In this document: piece after piece, positions 1 through 7,993 of the stretch
Position numbering within the stretch: the stretch's first letter is position 1
How the letters are laid out: every line of letters starts with the position of its first letter
From: Gemmatimonadota bacterium
GTDB lineage: Bacteria > Gemmatimonadota > Gemmatimonadetes > Longimicrobiales > Gaopeijiaceae
Assembly: GCA_029863645.1 (NCBI GenBank)
Contig: JAOTVA010000011.1
Span: forward strand, 1 to 61,879
Direction of reading: 5' to 3'
Length of the DNA: 61,879 nt
Notes under the pieces: model-generated
The model's database searches: none
Told to the model about the DNA's origin: nothing
Seen by the model: only the letters and a program-made list of their open reading frames with translations
Position numbers and translations under genes: made by a program

Positions 1-482
1 ATGTCCCCCAGGGCTACGGGCTGTTTCCACACCTGTCGGTGCTGGAGAACGTCGCCTTCGGGTCGATCGCCTGGAGCCCACGTCCCGGACGCGAAGAGCG
101 TCTGATGCACGCGGAGAAGTTGTTGGCGCGCGTAGGATGCGTTCACTTGGCGAACCGCAAACCCGCGGGACTCTCTGGAGGTGAACAGCAACGGGTCGCG
201 CTGGCGAGGGCACTCGCGGTGGAGCCGAAGATGCTGCTGTTGGATGAGCCACTGGCCGCCTTGGACGCGCAGGCGCGCCGCGCGGTGCGAAACTATTTGG
301 CCGAGCACCTCTCTCAGCGCAGCGGCCCGGCGCTCGTGGTGAGTCATGACCTTCGGGACGTGAAAGCCCTCGGGGGCCCGGTCTGCGTGATCGAGGACGG
401 GCGCGTCGTTCAGCGCGGGCTCCCCGACGAGCTCGCGGCTCGCCCGGCCACCGAGTTCGTGGAGGCGTTCTTCGCGGACTGA
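1..482 (+). CDS. ABC transporter ATP-binding protein, 5'-truncated (ModC-like)
   Basis: The gene starts before the window; the frame is open from base 3. The visible part begins at the Q-loop ([12 protein letters not shown]). It then has the ABC signature LSGGEQQ (from about base 171), Walker B MLLLDEP with the D-loop (from about base 231) and the switch histidine in VVSHD (about base 345). The Walker A half is missing. The ending, with TEFVEAFF after the H-loop, resembles the core domain of molybdate importer ATPases (ModC), but no C-terminal TOBE/MOP domain is present. The substrate is therefore inferred only. A GTG at base 39 is internal and not the start. The permease genes would lie to the left, outside the window. 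Confidence 0.85.
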   Translation, partial: VPQGYGLFPHLSVLENVAFGSIAWSPRPGREERLMHAEKLLARVGCVHLANRKPAGLSGGEQQRVALARALAVEPKMLLLDEPLAALDAQARRAVRNYLAEHLSQRSGPALVVSHDLRDVKALGGPVCVIEDGRVVQRGLPDELAARPATEFVEAFFAD

Positions 483-491
483 TTGACCCGC

Positions 492-506
492 GTCAGAACG
501 TCTGAC
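492..506. repeat. Small inverted repeat after the ABC ATPase gene
   Basis: Six-base arms GTCAGA and TCTGAC surround a 3-base centre, 10 bases after the stop codon of the ATPase gene. No T-run follows, so it is at best a weak transcript-end hairpin. The rest of the gap to the next gene shows nothing further that I can support. Confidence 0.3.
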
Positions 507-583
507 TGCCGACCGCGCCTAGGCGGTGTTAGGCTCAGTGGGTGGCGGGGACAACGGGTCCGCCGATCTGAACCGGAGACCGC

Positions 584-1780
584 ATGGCCAGGCACTACTT
601 CACGGCTCACCTGACACTCACGGCGTTGCTGTTCCTGCCCGTGCTCACCTCGTGTGGCGGTGACGCCGCCAGCGACTCAGACCAACCACAGTGGTCCGTC
701 GTGGAGGAGCTACGAATCGGCGATATCGACGACCCTGAGCAGACGTTGTCGACCGTCGGGGCGCTCGTGGTCGACGACCAGAACAGGATCTACGTCGCTC
801 AGCCTCAGCTCGGCACGATTCGCGTCTTCGACGATGCCGGGCGCACACTGCGTTACATCGGGAGCCGCGGACAGGCACAAGGCGAGTTCGACCGGGTCTA
901 CACCATCGGTTTCGTGGCGGACACGCTCTATGCGATCGACCTGGGACTTCGGCGCGTCTCGTACTTTTCCCTCGAGGGCGAGCACCTGCGATCCGCTCAG
1001 GTCAGCGCGCCTCCGGTCACTCCGCCGTTCTTCCCGAGCATGCCGTTCGCCGTCTTCGCCGATGGTTCGATGGTGATCGGCACTGCGTTCCCGCCGAGCA
1101 TCCCACCCGAGGCATTGCGGCGCGTGCCGCAGCTGCGGATCGACGGCACGGGTACGGTGCTCGACACGGTCACCTGGATCGGCTACGAGCGCACCGCCCG
1201 TCGCGCCAACCATGAAGGACGGCCCCTCAGTGTGGGCAGCCCTCTCAGCGACGACGCCTTCGCCATGTTCTCTGACGACGGCACGAGGGTCGCGACACTG
1301 GACCGGACCGTCGCCCCGGGCGCTGGAACCGCGTCGTTCGGCGTCACCATGAGCGACGGAAGTGGGGATACGATCTACTCGCGGCGTTACGAATACGTCC
1401 CCGTTCCCGTCGATGCCTCGGTCATCGACAGTATCGTCGAGGAGCGGGCGAATGCTCTCTCCGGTGCGTTCGAAGATCCGCGGGAAGCTCCTGGGTTCGT
1501 TCGCAGCGCCATGTTCCTGCCGGTCTACTATCCGCCGGTGAGCGCCGCCCAGTTCTCGGACTCAGGCGAATTCTGGGTCCGCCGGGAGGCACTAGCCGGC
1601 CAGGACCAGACCTGGATGGTGCTCGATGAGGGCGGCGAACCGATTGCGCACGCCGCGCTCCCAGAAGGTCTCCAGGTCATGGTCATTGGACGAGACGCCC
1701 TTTGGGGCGTCGTGTTCGACGAGTTCGAGGTGCCCTACGTGGTGCGGTATCGGGTCGTCAGAGGCGCGACCGCGGAGTAG
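584..1780 (+). CDS. Lipoprotein with 6-bladed beta-propeller fold
   Basis: This 398-residue protein has a lipoprotein signal peptide: a basic start, a hydrophobic stretch and lipobox LTSC with the acceptor cysteine at residue 24. A short acidic/serine linker follows. The body carries repeated NHL-type blade sequences, for example DDQNRIYVAQPQLGTIRVFD near residues 65-85 and GFVADTLYAIDLGLRRVSYF near 108-127. Such membrane-anchored 6-bladed propellers are common in Gemmatimonadota and Bacteroidota and probably bind ligand or protein at the cell surface. No enzymatic residues are recognisable. It is monocistronic and converges on the peptidase gene to its right. The function is unknown. Confidence 0.75.
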   Translation: MARHYFTAHLTLTALLFLPVLTSCGGDAASDSDQPQWSVVEELRIGDIDDPEQTLSTVGALVVDDQNRIYVAQPQLGTIRVFDDAGRTLRYIGSRGQAQGEFDRVYTIGFVADTLYAIDLGLRRVSYFSLEGEHLRSAQVSAPPVTPPFFPSMPFAVFADGSMVIGTAFPPSIPPEALRRVPQLRIDGTGTVLDTVTWIGYERTARRANHEGRPLSVGSPLSDDAFAMFSDDGTRVATLDRTVAPGAGTASFGVTMSDGSGDTIYSRRYEYVPVPVDASVIDSIVEERANALSGAFEDPREAPGFVRSAMFLPVYYPPVSAAQFSDSGEFWVRREALAGQDQTWMVLDEGGEPIAHAALPEGLQVMVIGRDALWGVVFDEFEVPYVVRYRVVRGATAE

Positions 1781-1797
1781 CGCTCGGAGGGTCGCGC

Positions 1798-1816
1798 TCC
1801 CCTTCAGTTCAGGGGA
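1798..1816. terminator. Weak hairpin between convergent genes
   Basis: Arms TCCCCT and AGGGGA pair around a 7-base loop. The hairpin lies between the propeller gene and the convergent M28 peptidase gene and overlaps the end of the latter. No U-tract is present on either strand, so a terminator role is only suggested by position. Confidence 0.3.
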
Positions 1817-3102
1817 TCGACCCGACTCGGGGTAGCCGCCCCCGAAACGATCGTCTCGGCTCCCCGAGCGATGGCCCGAATCGTGTTCGTGAGGTGGTCG
1901 AGGTCGAGCGTCCCGATCTCGTCGGTCACCTGATGGTACTCGCGATCGACGTCGATCGGGGTCGTGGAGAGCGAGTGGGCGGGGACGCCCAACGCGGCCA
2001 GTCTCGCATTGTCAGACCGGTAGAACAGTCCGAGCTGCGGATATGGGTCCGGGTAGAACTCGTACTCGGTACCTTCGACCGCCTCCTGCAGCAGCGTGCC
2101 GAAGGACGAGCGCTCGAAGCCTGTGATCCACGCGGTGTTCGGACCGCTGACGGCCGGCTTGCCGATCATCTCGATGTTGAACATCGCGACGATGTCGTCG
2201 GGATCGACCCGGGCCGAGTAGTAACGAGACCCGAAGCCACCGGCTTCCTCCGCCGTGAAGGCGGCGAAGAGCAAGGTGCGCTCGGGGGTGCCGCGTGCCG
2301 CGAAGTACTTAGCGAGCGAGACCACTGCGGCGACTCCGGAGGCATTGTCGTTCGCGCCGTTGGCGACAGAATCACCCTGCAGTGCCCTGACGATGCCTAG
2401 GTGGTCGTAGTGGGCCGAGAAGAGGACATACTCGTCGCTCCGACGCCCGGGAATCTGGCCGACGACGTTGACCAACGGCCGCTCGAGCACGTCTGCGGCG
2501 GCACTGATGTCGTAGGTGGACTCTTCGGTGCCGCTCACGAGCGCCACGACGACGGTCCCTGTCTGCGTGCCCTCGACATGCTGCGTGGGGCGCCTGAAGA
2601 TCTGCGCGATGGTACGGAACGGCTCCTCGTGCGCCTCGTCGATGAGCACGAGCGCGTCTATGCCACTGTTGGCGACGGCCACAGCTAGACCGTTGGCGTC
2701 GGCGTCCGGGCCCGCCACGATCACTTGTACATCGCCGGTCTGCCAGCGAATGGACGGGACGCCGTATCGCACCTGGAAGCGGTCCGGTGACAGGGGGCGC
2801 CCGTCGACCACCGCGCGAGCCGGTGCCATCGAGTAGGCGTTCACCGTGAAGCGCTGCAGATAGCCGTCGGCGGCATCGAACTCTTGGAGCCCCGCCGCGC
2901 CGAACTCCCCAGCTATGAAGTCGGCCGCGCGCAGTGCGTCCTCGGAGAACGCCTCTCTGCCGCGCAATTCGTCGGACGAAAGGGTGGACACGATGCGCTC
3001 GACATCAGCGCGATCGATCGGGGCGACCTGTGGTGCCGAGGCAGCAGCCTGTGCGCATGCCGCGGCGAACAGTGAAGCCGTGAAAGCAGCGAGACGTGAC
3101 AT
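1804..3102 (-). CDS. M28 family zinc aminopeptidase, exported
   Basis: A secreted or lipid-anchored di-zinc exopeptidase. I start it at the ATG before SRLAAFTASLF, which gives a clean signal peptide ending near a weak lipobox (AAAC, residue 16). A GTG 24 bases further upstream (3126) would add eight residues. M28 metal-site motifs are in order: SAHYDHLG (His), NDNASGVA (bridging Asp), FTAEEAG (Glu-Glu), NIEMIG, and the final YHQVTDE (His). The fourth ligand position, usually Asp in N-x-DMIG, is Glu here, a conservative change. The gene is last in the minus-strand group plsC / Tam41-like / phosphatidyltransferase, 48 bases after the phosphatidyltransferase stop (24 if the GTG is used). The substrate cannot be read from the sequence. 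Confidence 0.85.
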   Translation of the reverse strand: MSRLAAFTASLFAAACAQAAASAPQVAPIDRADVERIVSTLSSDELRGREAFSEDALRAADFIAGEFGAAGLQEFDAADGYLQRFTVNAYSMAPARAVVDGRPLSPDRFQVRYGVPSIRWQTGDVQVIVAGPDADANGLAVAVANSGIDALVLIDEAHEEPFRTIAQIFRRPTQHVEGTQTGTVVVALVSGTEESTYDISAAADVLERPLVNVVGQIPGRRSDEYVLFSAHYDHLGIVRALQGDSVANGANDNASGVAAVVSLAKYFAARGTPERTLLFAAFTAEEAGGFGSRYYSARVDPDDIVAMFNIEMIGKPAVSGPNTAWITGFERSSFGTLLQEAVEGTEYEFYPDPYPQLGLFYRSDNARLAALGVPAHSLSTTPIDVDREYHQVTDEIGTLDLDHLTNTIRAIARGAETIVSGAATPSRVDPLN

Positions 3103-3150
3103 ATATTTCGTCCGGAGTCGATTCACAGAAATGTGCTTGGCAGTCCTAGG

Positions 3151-3882
3151 TCAGTCCAACCGCCCAGCGATCCATACTGTACGATACACCGCAGTGCCCA
3201 CAGTGCCCGCCGCCACGAGTACGATCAGCGCCATCAGCAACGTCCCTGACGCCCACCCCGCGGACGCGGTGACAACCGGGTCGAGGATGCCGCCGAAGCC
3301 CACCAGGAGCAACCGCTCAGCGCGTTGCATGACGCCGACCTTGCAGACGATGCCGACGCTCTCGCCCCGGGCGCGGGCGTAGCTCACGAGGAGCGAGCCG
3401 CCGAGCGCCGTCGCGACCGCGACGAGTCCGAGCGTCGACGCCTGGAAGTACACGGCGAGCCCAACGAAGGCCCCCACCTCGGCGAAGCGGTCGAGGGTGG
3501 AGTCCAGAAAAGCACCGCGCGGGCCCGCCAGGCCACGTGCGCGCGCGATGCGTCCGTCGAGCACATCGGCAGCGCCCCCCAACAGCACGGCCCATCCTCC
3601 GAGGTTGAGCCGTCCTGTCGCGAATAACACACCCGCGGCCCCACCGAACGCCACACCGAGGAGGTTAAACGCCGTGGGAGAGGCTCCCACCGCGAGCGCG
3701 ACGGCCTCGATGGGGCGGATGAACCAGTAGAACCAGCTGCGCACGAAGTCACCGAGAACGAAGCTCCCGCGCTTGTCGACGTCGAGCGGGTCGCTCCGGC
3801 CCGAAGCCGTCGCCGCATAGACGGGCATGGACCCGAACGCCACGCCGAGGAGGCCGAGGAGCACGACCATGTCGGTCCTCAC
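3151..3882 (-). CDS. CDP-alcohol phosphatidyltransferase (PgsA / PIP-synthase type)
   Basis: A membrane enzyme that transfers a phosphatidyl group from CDP-diacylglycerol to an alcohol such as glycerol-3-phosphate or inositol phosphate. The family motif D-x2-D-G-x2-A-R-x8-G-x3-D-x3-D is complete, with Asp106, Asp109, Asp127 and Asp131 as metal/base residues. Several hydrophobic segments flank it. The stretch VGVMQRAERL near residues 188-198 resembles phosphatidylinositol-phosphate and archaetidylinositol-phosphate synthases as well as PgsA, so the acceptor is unsettled. The start is GTG, overlapping the upstream stop as GTGA; an in-frame ATG lies four codons in. It is the third gene of plsC / Tam41-like / this gene, which would supply its CDP-DAG substrate. 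Confidence 0.88.
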   Translation of the reverse strand: MRTDMVVLLGLLGVAFGSMPVYAATASGRSDPLDVDKRGSFVLGDFVRSWFYWFIRPIEAVALAVGASPTAFNLLGVAFGGAAGVLFATGRLNLGGWAVLLGGAADVLDGRIARARGLAGPRGAFLDSTLDRFAEVGAFVGLAVYFQASTLGLVAVATALGGSLLVSYARARGESVGIVCKVGVMQRAERLLLVGFGGILDPVVTASAGWASGTLLMALIVLVAAGTVGTAVYRTVWIAGRLD

Positions 3883-4808
3883 GAACCGATCTCCCTATGC
3901 GGCCGGGTGAGCAGCACGTAAATCGCCCTGGGCCACAAGAACACTAGGGGAAGGGCCCGTTCGATACGCGTCAGCCGGATGGTGCGGCCCGTGTGGCGCT
4001 CGACCTTTCGCACGATGTAGGGGAGCCAGTTGGCGAAGGTCACCATGTGCTTGAACCAGCGTGCGGTTGCGCGCGCCTTTGAGCGTCTAAAATGACGCCG
4101 CCAACGGCGCGCCAGCTCCGGCTCGGTTGGGGCGGCCGGAGCGAATCGGTCGCCGCGGCGGACCAGGAGGCCCGCCTCGAAGCCGCGCTCCAACACGGGC
4201 GGGAACACCTCGGCGAAGTGGTCTGCCTGAGCTTCGAAGATGCGGACGGAACGATCTTTGGCCTCGGGCCGGAACTCACCTCCGTAACAGACCTCCAGGA
4301 GGCGGCGACCCAAGCCCTCCGCATCGACGGGCGCTTCGAGATAAGGCAGCATCCAGTCGAGCACTCGCTCACGGGCTCCGCGGAGCTGGTCCTGCGCCCA
4401 GGCGGCGTCGCCATCGCTGGCCGACCACACGACGGCCACCCGCTGCACCAGCCGTCCTAGCAAGAAATGGTCGGGTGGTTCGGCGCCGAGCGCCCGTTGA
4501 AAGTCCTCGACGCTCACGATCTGGCACTTCGCGATGCCTGCCTCGCCATCGTGCGGCGCGAACGCGATCGCGTTGGGAGCCAGGACTCCCGCCATGCGCG
4601 TCATTAGCCAAACGGGTCTGTGCAGCTCACCGGACGCACGCAGGTCCGCGTAGAAGTCTCTGTAGTCGGTGACGACGACGACGAAGTCGAAGGCGCTGTG
4701 ACGATCGGGGCGCGTCTGAAGCAGCTGCGAGCCGTACAGAAGGACGGCGCGGACGTGCCCTCCCGCCGCTTCCACGAGCGACGCGGAGAGGGCATCGGCG
4801 CCGGTCAT
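3879..4808 (-). CDS. Tam41-like phosphatidate cytidylyltransferase (CDP-DAG synthase)
   Basis: Predicted to make CDP-diacylglycerol from phosphatidic acid and CTP. The 309-residue protein matches the Tam41/Mmp37 nucleotidyltransferase family of mitochondria and some bacteria. It has YGS at residues 25-27, the acidic strand SAFDFVVVV with Asp41, Lys94 in a KCQIVS strand, GRL at 118-120, and YGGEFR at 175-180 followed by the helix ending QADHF. It is peripheral in character, unlike the polytopic CdsA. Gene order supports the role: it overlaps the acyltransferase gene that makes PA (ATGA) and the phosphatidyltransferase gene that uses CDP-DAG (GTGA). Activity is inferred from family and context. 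The basic C-terminal tail, about 70 residues, may bind membrane. Confidence 0.82.
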   Translation of the reverse strand: MTGADALSASLVEAAGGHVRAVLLYGSQLLQTRPDRHSAFDFVVVVTDYRDFYADLRASGELHRPVWLMTRMAGVLAPNAIAFAPHDGEAGIAKCQIVSVEDFQRALGAEPPDHFLLGRLVQRVAVVWSASDGDAAWAQDQLRGARERVLDWMLPYLEAPVDAEGLGRRLLEVCYGGEFRPEAKDRSVRIFEAQADHFAEVFPPVLERGFEAGLLVRRGDRFAPAAPTEPELARRWRRHFRRSKARATARWFKHMVTFANWLPYIVRKVERHTGRTIRLTRIERALPLVFLWPRAIYVLLTRPHREIGS

Positions 4809-5578
4809 CCCGCGGGTACCCCCCCACGCATCTCGGTCAGCCGCTGCTGCATCTTGTCGCGCACCTCTTCCAAGAAAACAGTGGGATCGTCTTCGGGGTC
4901 AGTCCAGTCGAAGGTCCCGACATGCTCCATCTTCCCTTCGACGTGGCCCAAACCCCTGATGAAGTCCTTATACTTTGCTGCCTTCCAAAAGCCGTCTGCC
5001 ACAAAGACATACACCTTCCATGTACGCGTCGCGAGGATCCGAGAGAGGCCTCCGCGCTTGAATCTCCCGATCTCTCCGTCCCGCGTTCGCGTGCCCTCCG
5101 GGAAGACCGCCAACGGGACCTGGATGTCCCTCGCAGTCTGGGCCAGCTCGTCCAGGACCTCGCGCGTGACCGCAGCGTTTGCCGAGGGATCCACGACCGG
5201 GTATTGATAGAGTCGAACCATATGCGATATCAGCGGAATCCAGCTGGTGTATCGCTTCCGCGTCACGATCAGTGGATAGCCCCCCTGGACGGTCTGGACC
5301 ACCAATGGAATGTCAAAGAGCGACTGGTGATTCATCAGGATCAGAATACCGGGCTCTGTGGGAACGATCTGGGGGGCGCGGGGAATCACGCAGCCTCCGA
5401 TCACAGACACGGGCCGAGTCGTCAACCAAGCCATGATCTTGATCCATCGTCCGAGGATGGGGATGCGCTTGGACGGCATCAACCACACGAGCGGAACGAT
5501 GACGAGGCGCTGCACGACCTCGGCGATCAACAGCACGAAGGACGAAAAGACGACGACCGACCAGCCTCGAAATAGCAA
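4805..5578 (-). CDS. plsC: 1-acyl-sn-glycerol-3-phosphate acyltransferase family protein
   Basis: Acylates lysophosphatidic acid to phosphatidic acid at the membrane. The catalytic NHx4D box is NHQSLFD with His84 and Asp89. The substrate-phosphate box is FPEGTRTRDG at 159-168. An N-terminal hydrophobic segment (about residues 8-33) anchors it. The start taken is TTG at 5578; the first ATG in frame (Met34) would remove the membrane anchor. The gene ends in an ATGA overlap with the Tam41-like gene, making it the first gene of a phospholipid operon. About 100 bases separate it from the divergent plus-strand gene at 5680, so a shared promoter region is likely, but I cannot pick clear boxes. Confidence 0.88.
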   Translation of the reverse strand: MLFRGWSVVVFSSFVLLIAEVVQRLVIVPLVWLMPSKRIPILGRWIKIMAWLTTRPVSVIGGCVIPRAPQIVPTEPGILILMNHQSLFDIPLVVQTVQGGYPLIVTRKRYTSWIPLISHMVRLYQYPVVDPSANAAVTREVLDELAQTARDIQVPLAVFPEGTRTRDGEIGRFKRGGLSRILATRTWKVYVFVADGFWKAAKYKDFIRGLGHVEGKMEHVGTFDWTDPEDDPTVFLEEVRDKMQQRLTEMRGGVPAG

Positions 5579-5679
5579 CCGTGGGTCCCTCAGGGGGTCG
5601 GGGAATCGGGTAGTTCAAGCCCGGGCCGGACGGCCAACGCTAACCGCCTGCGACAGCCATCATCAAGACGACGCCTCAC

Positions 5680-6351
5680 ATGAATGACATCGACTACACC
5701 TACTACGCCTACCGGATGTGTGTGGGGGCCTACTTCGAGATGCCGACGGCGGACGCCAAGGCGCTGATTCCGGACCATTTGCAGCCCCTTGAAGTGCGTC
5801 ACGACCGGAGCATCTTGGCCATCACGGCCTTCCACTTCACGGAAAGCCTCGTGGGCCCCTACTACGAGGTGGTACTCGCCATCGTGGTGCCGCCCATGGT
5901 CGAAGCTGGCAAGCCGCTCCCCAAGGCGGCGTTCTTTCCGTTCATGGTGGGAACCACGACCGCCCCTTCCCGCGAGCATGCCATTGAACGCTGGCACCTG
6001 CCGCACTACATGAAGGACTTGGAAATCAACTTCGACGGCGACGACGGCGAGGTCACCGTGACGGTTCGGGATGGCGACAAACCGGTGCTCGACCTGACTG
6101 TCACCGACTTCGATTTCGAGCCGTCGAACAACGTGTACAGCTGCTTCACCGTGGATGACAGCGACCGCTTCAAGGTCAACATCTTTATGGAGGCCCCCCA
6201 CACGGAGCATGAAGAGGAGCGCGGCTCCCTGACGCTCTATGAGCACCCGATGACCGCCGGGCTCACGATCGAGGACGTAGAAACCTACCCCTTCCGCGAG
6301 GAGTGGTACCGAAGCGGGATGCAGACGTTCGAAAAGCTGGAGAGCTTCTGA
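5680..6351 (+). CDS. Acetoacetate-decarboxylase-fold protein, catalytic lysines not conserved
   Basis: A 223-residue protein with the acetoacetate decarboxylase (ADC) superfamily pattern. The N-terminal ADAKALIPDHLQPLEV block is followed by strand blocks ending in SLVGPYYEVVLAIVVPP near residues 63-80. In the classic enzyme a Schiff-base lysine lies in a FPKK motif. Here the matching place reads LPHYMK (about residues 107-112), so neither lysine is at the expected position. It is therefore probably a different reaction or a binding protein of the same fold. No signal peptide is seen. Its 3' end overlaps the diacylglycerol kinase gene by 49 bases, so the two are translated from one message and may share a lipid-related role. 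The function is not assigned. Confidence 0.7.
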   Translation: MNDIDYTYYAYRMCVGAYFEMPTADAKALIPDHLQPLEVRHDRSILAITAFHFTESLVGPYYEVVLAIVVPPMVEAGKPLPKAAFFPFMVGTTTAPSREHAIERWHLPHYMKDLEINFDGDDGEVTVTVRDGDKPVLDLTVTDFDFEPSNNVYSCFTVDDSDRFKVNIFMEAPHTEHEEERGSLTLYEHPMTAGLTIEDVETYPFREEWYRSGMQTFEKLESF

Positions 6352-7298
6352 CGCAGGGAGGACGATACTTCGTCATCCTGAACCCGGCCGCCGGGCGCGG
6401 CAGGGGTCGCCGTCGGCTCGCCACATACCGCAGGCTGCTCGAGGATGCCCTGCCGGGCGTCACGATCGCACCAACGACGCGGGCCGGCGAGGAGCGCGAC
6501 CTGGCGGAGCGCGCAGTGGGGGAGGGCTACGACTTCGTGGTGGCCGTCGGCGGGGACGGCACCTGGAGCAACGTCGCCGACCGGCTGGTGGCGAGTGGCC
6601 GACCCGACGTCGCGCTGGGCATTCTCCCGAACGGGACGGGCAACGACTTCGGGCGTAACTTCGGGTACGACCCCAGCAGCCCAACAGAGGCGGTGCGGGT
6701 ACTGGCGCAGGGCCACACGCGCACGGTCGATGTGGGTCGGGTCGACTCGCTGAGTGCTCCGGACCACGAGCCGATGAACCTCGGCATCCGCCATTTTCTG
6801 AACCTGGTGGGCTTCGGCTTCGACATCGCGGTCATCGATGCAGCCGCGGGGGCGCGCTTCCTCAAAGGGGAGCTCCTCTACAAGGTCACCGCCCTGCAAC
6901 AGCTCTTTCGCTTCGAGGGCTTTCGGTTTCGGCTCGAACCTGAGGGCGGTGGGCGGCGCGAAGGGACGCATCTGATGCTCACGGTGTCGAACGGACGATA
7001 CTTCGGGGGAGGATTCCCCATCGCACCCGACGCAAGCGTTAGCGATGGGCTGCTACACGCCTGCCGCATCGAGGACGCGAGCCCCCTGGGGCGGCTCAGG
7101 CTCTTCAACCTGGCAGAGCGCGGCCGACACGTCCGCTCAGATCGCGTGGAGGTCATCGGAGATTCTGGATTCCGCCTCAATTTCGACGCGCCTCCGCGTT
7201 TCGAGGTCGACGGCGATGTGCGTCGTTCCGCCGAAGCCACGGTCGATCTCCGTGTGCTCCCCGGAGCCCTCCGAGTGGTGGCTCCCGCAGCGGGATAG
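6303..7298 (+). CDS. Diacylglycerol / lipid kinase (DagK/YegS family)
   Basis: Phosphorylates diacylglycerol or a related lipid with ATP, giving phosphatidic acid. Family motifs are NPAAGRGRG (residues 27-35), GGDGT (83-87) and LPNGTGNDFGRN (near 109-120), then a beta-sandwich C-terminal domain. Between the GTG at 6303 and the nucleotide motif there is no other ATG, GTG or TTG in frame, so the start lies 49 bases inside the preceding gene (only a rare CTG at 6348 could replace it). The PA formed would feed the CDP-DAG synthase encoded divergently at 3879-4808. This makes a local PA recycling route plausible, as an inference. Confidence 0.88.
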   Translation: MVPKRDADVRKAGELLTQGGRYFVILNPAAGRGRGRRRLATYRRLLEDALPGVTIAPTTRAGEERDLAERAVGEGYDFVVAVGGDGTWSNVADRLVASGRPDVALGILPNGTGNDFGRNFGYDPSSPTEAVRVLAQGHTRTVDVGRVDSLSAPDHEPMNLGIRHFLNLVGFGFDIAVIDAAAGARFLKGELLYKVTALQQLFRFEGFRFRLEPEGGGRREGTHLMLTVSNGRYFGGGFPIAPDASVSDGLLHACRIEDASPLGRLRLFNLAERGRHVRSDRVEVIGDSGFRLNFDAPPRFEVDGDVRRSAEATVDLRVLPGALRVVAPAAG

Positions 7299-7375
7299 CC
7301 AGGAGACTACGCCTGGCCTAAGCTTTGCATCACAAAGTGCTTGACCTGACCGATCTCATCGCCGACTCTACCTAG

Positions 7376-7993
7376 ATGAACCTTCCGGCCCCCAAACTCA
7401 CCGTTTCGGAACGCGAGCCCGTCGCCCTGAGGGACCGGGCCATGGACAATTTGCGCTTCATCCGGGAAACGATGGAGCGCTCGGCTTCCTTTACGCACGT
7501 GTCGGGGAGCGGGGGCGTGGCGATGGGCCTGATCGCCCTCACGGCGAGCACCTTCGCCTCGCGCCCAGAGGTCCCCGGGACATGGCTCGGCACCTGGATG
7601 GGGGCGGCCGTGCTTTCCTTCTCGGTCGCCATCCTTATGATGGCTCGCAAGTCGCGCGCAGCGGGCGTCCCGCTCCTGACGGGCCCCGGTCGACGCTTTG
7701 CGTGGAGCGTCACGCCACCGATGGCCGCTGGAGGTGTGCTCACTGTCGCGCTGGTGCAGTCGGGACTCCTGCACCTCCTGCCGGGAATGTGGCTGCTCCT
7801 GTACGGGACCAGCGTCGTGACCGGCGGCTCCTTCTCGGTACGCCCGGTTCCCATGATGGGCGTCGCCTTCATGCTTGTCGGCGTCGCGGCCCTTCTCTCG
7901 CCACCTGGGTGGGGCGACGCCTACATGGCCGCAGGTTTCGGAGGGCTCCACATCGTCTTCGGCATCGTGATCTGGAGGAAACATGGCGGCTGA
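7376..7993 (+). CDS. Integral membrane protein, unknown function
   Basis: A 205-residue protein with about five or six hydrophobic helices, starting near residue 48 (GGVAMGLIALTASTF) and ending near the C-terminus (GGLHIVFGIVIWR). The N-terminal 45 residues are soluble and contain a charged amphipathic stretch (RDRAMDNLRFIRETMER). I do not recognise the family with confidence. Its stop codon lies 11 bases inside the next gene, a winged-helix regulator. Such pairs usually act together, for example a membrane protein with its own repressor or effector. A TTGACC hexamer at 7341-7346 could be a -35 element, but no convincing -10 follows. Confidence 0.7.
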   Translation: MNLPAPKLTVSEREPVALRDRAMDNLRFIRETMERSASFTHVSGSGGVAMGLIALTASTFASRPEVPGTWLGTWMGAAVLSFSVAILMMARKSRAAGVPLLTGPGRRFAWSVTPPMAAGGVLTVALVQSGLLHLLPGMWLLLYGTSVVTGGSFSVRPVPMMGVAFMLVGVAALLSPPGWGDAYMAAGFGGLHIVFGIVIWRKHGG

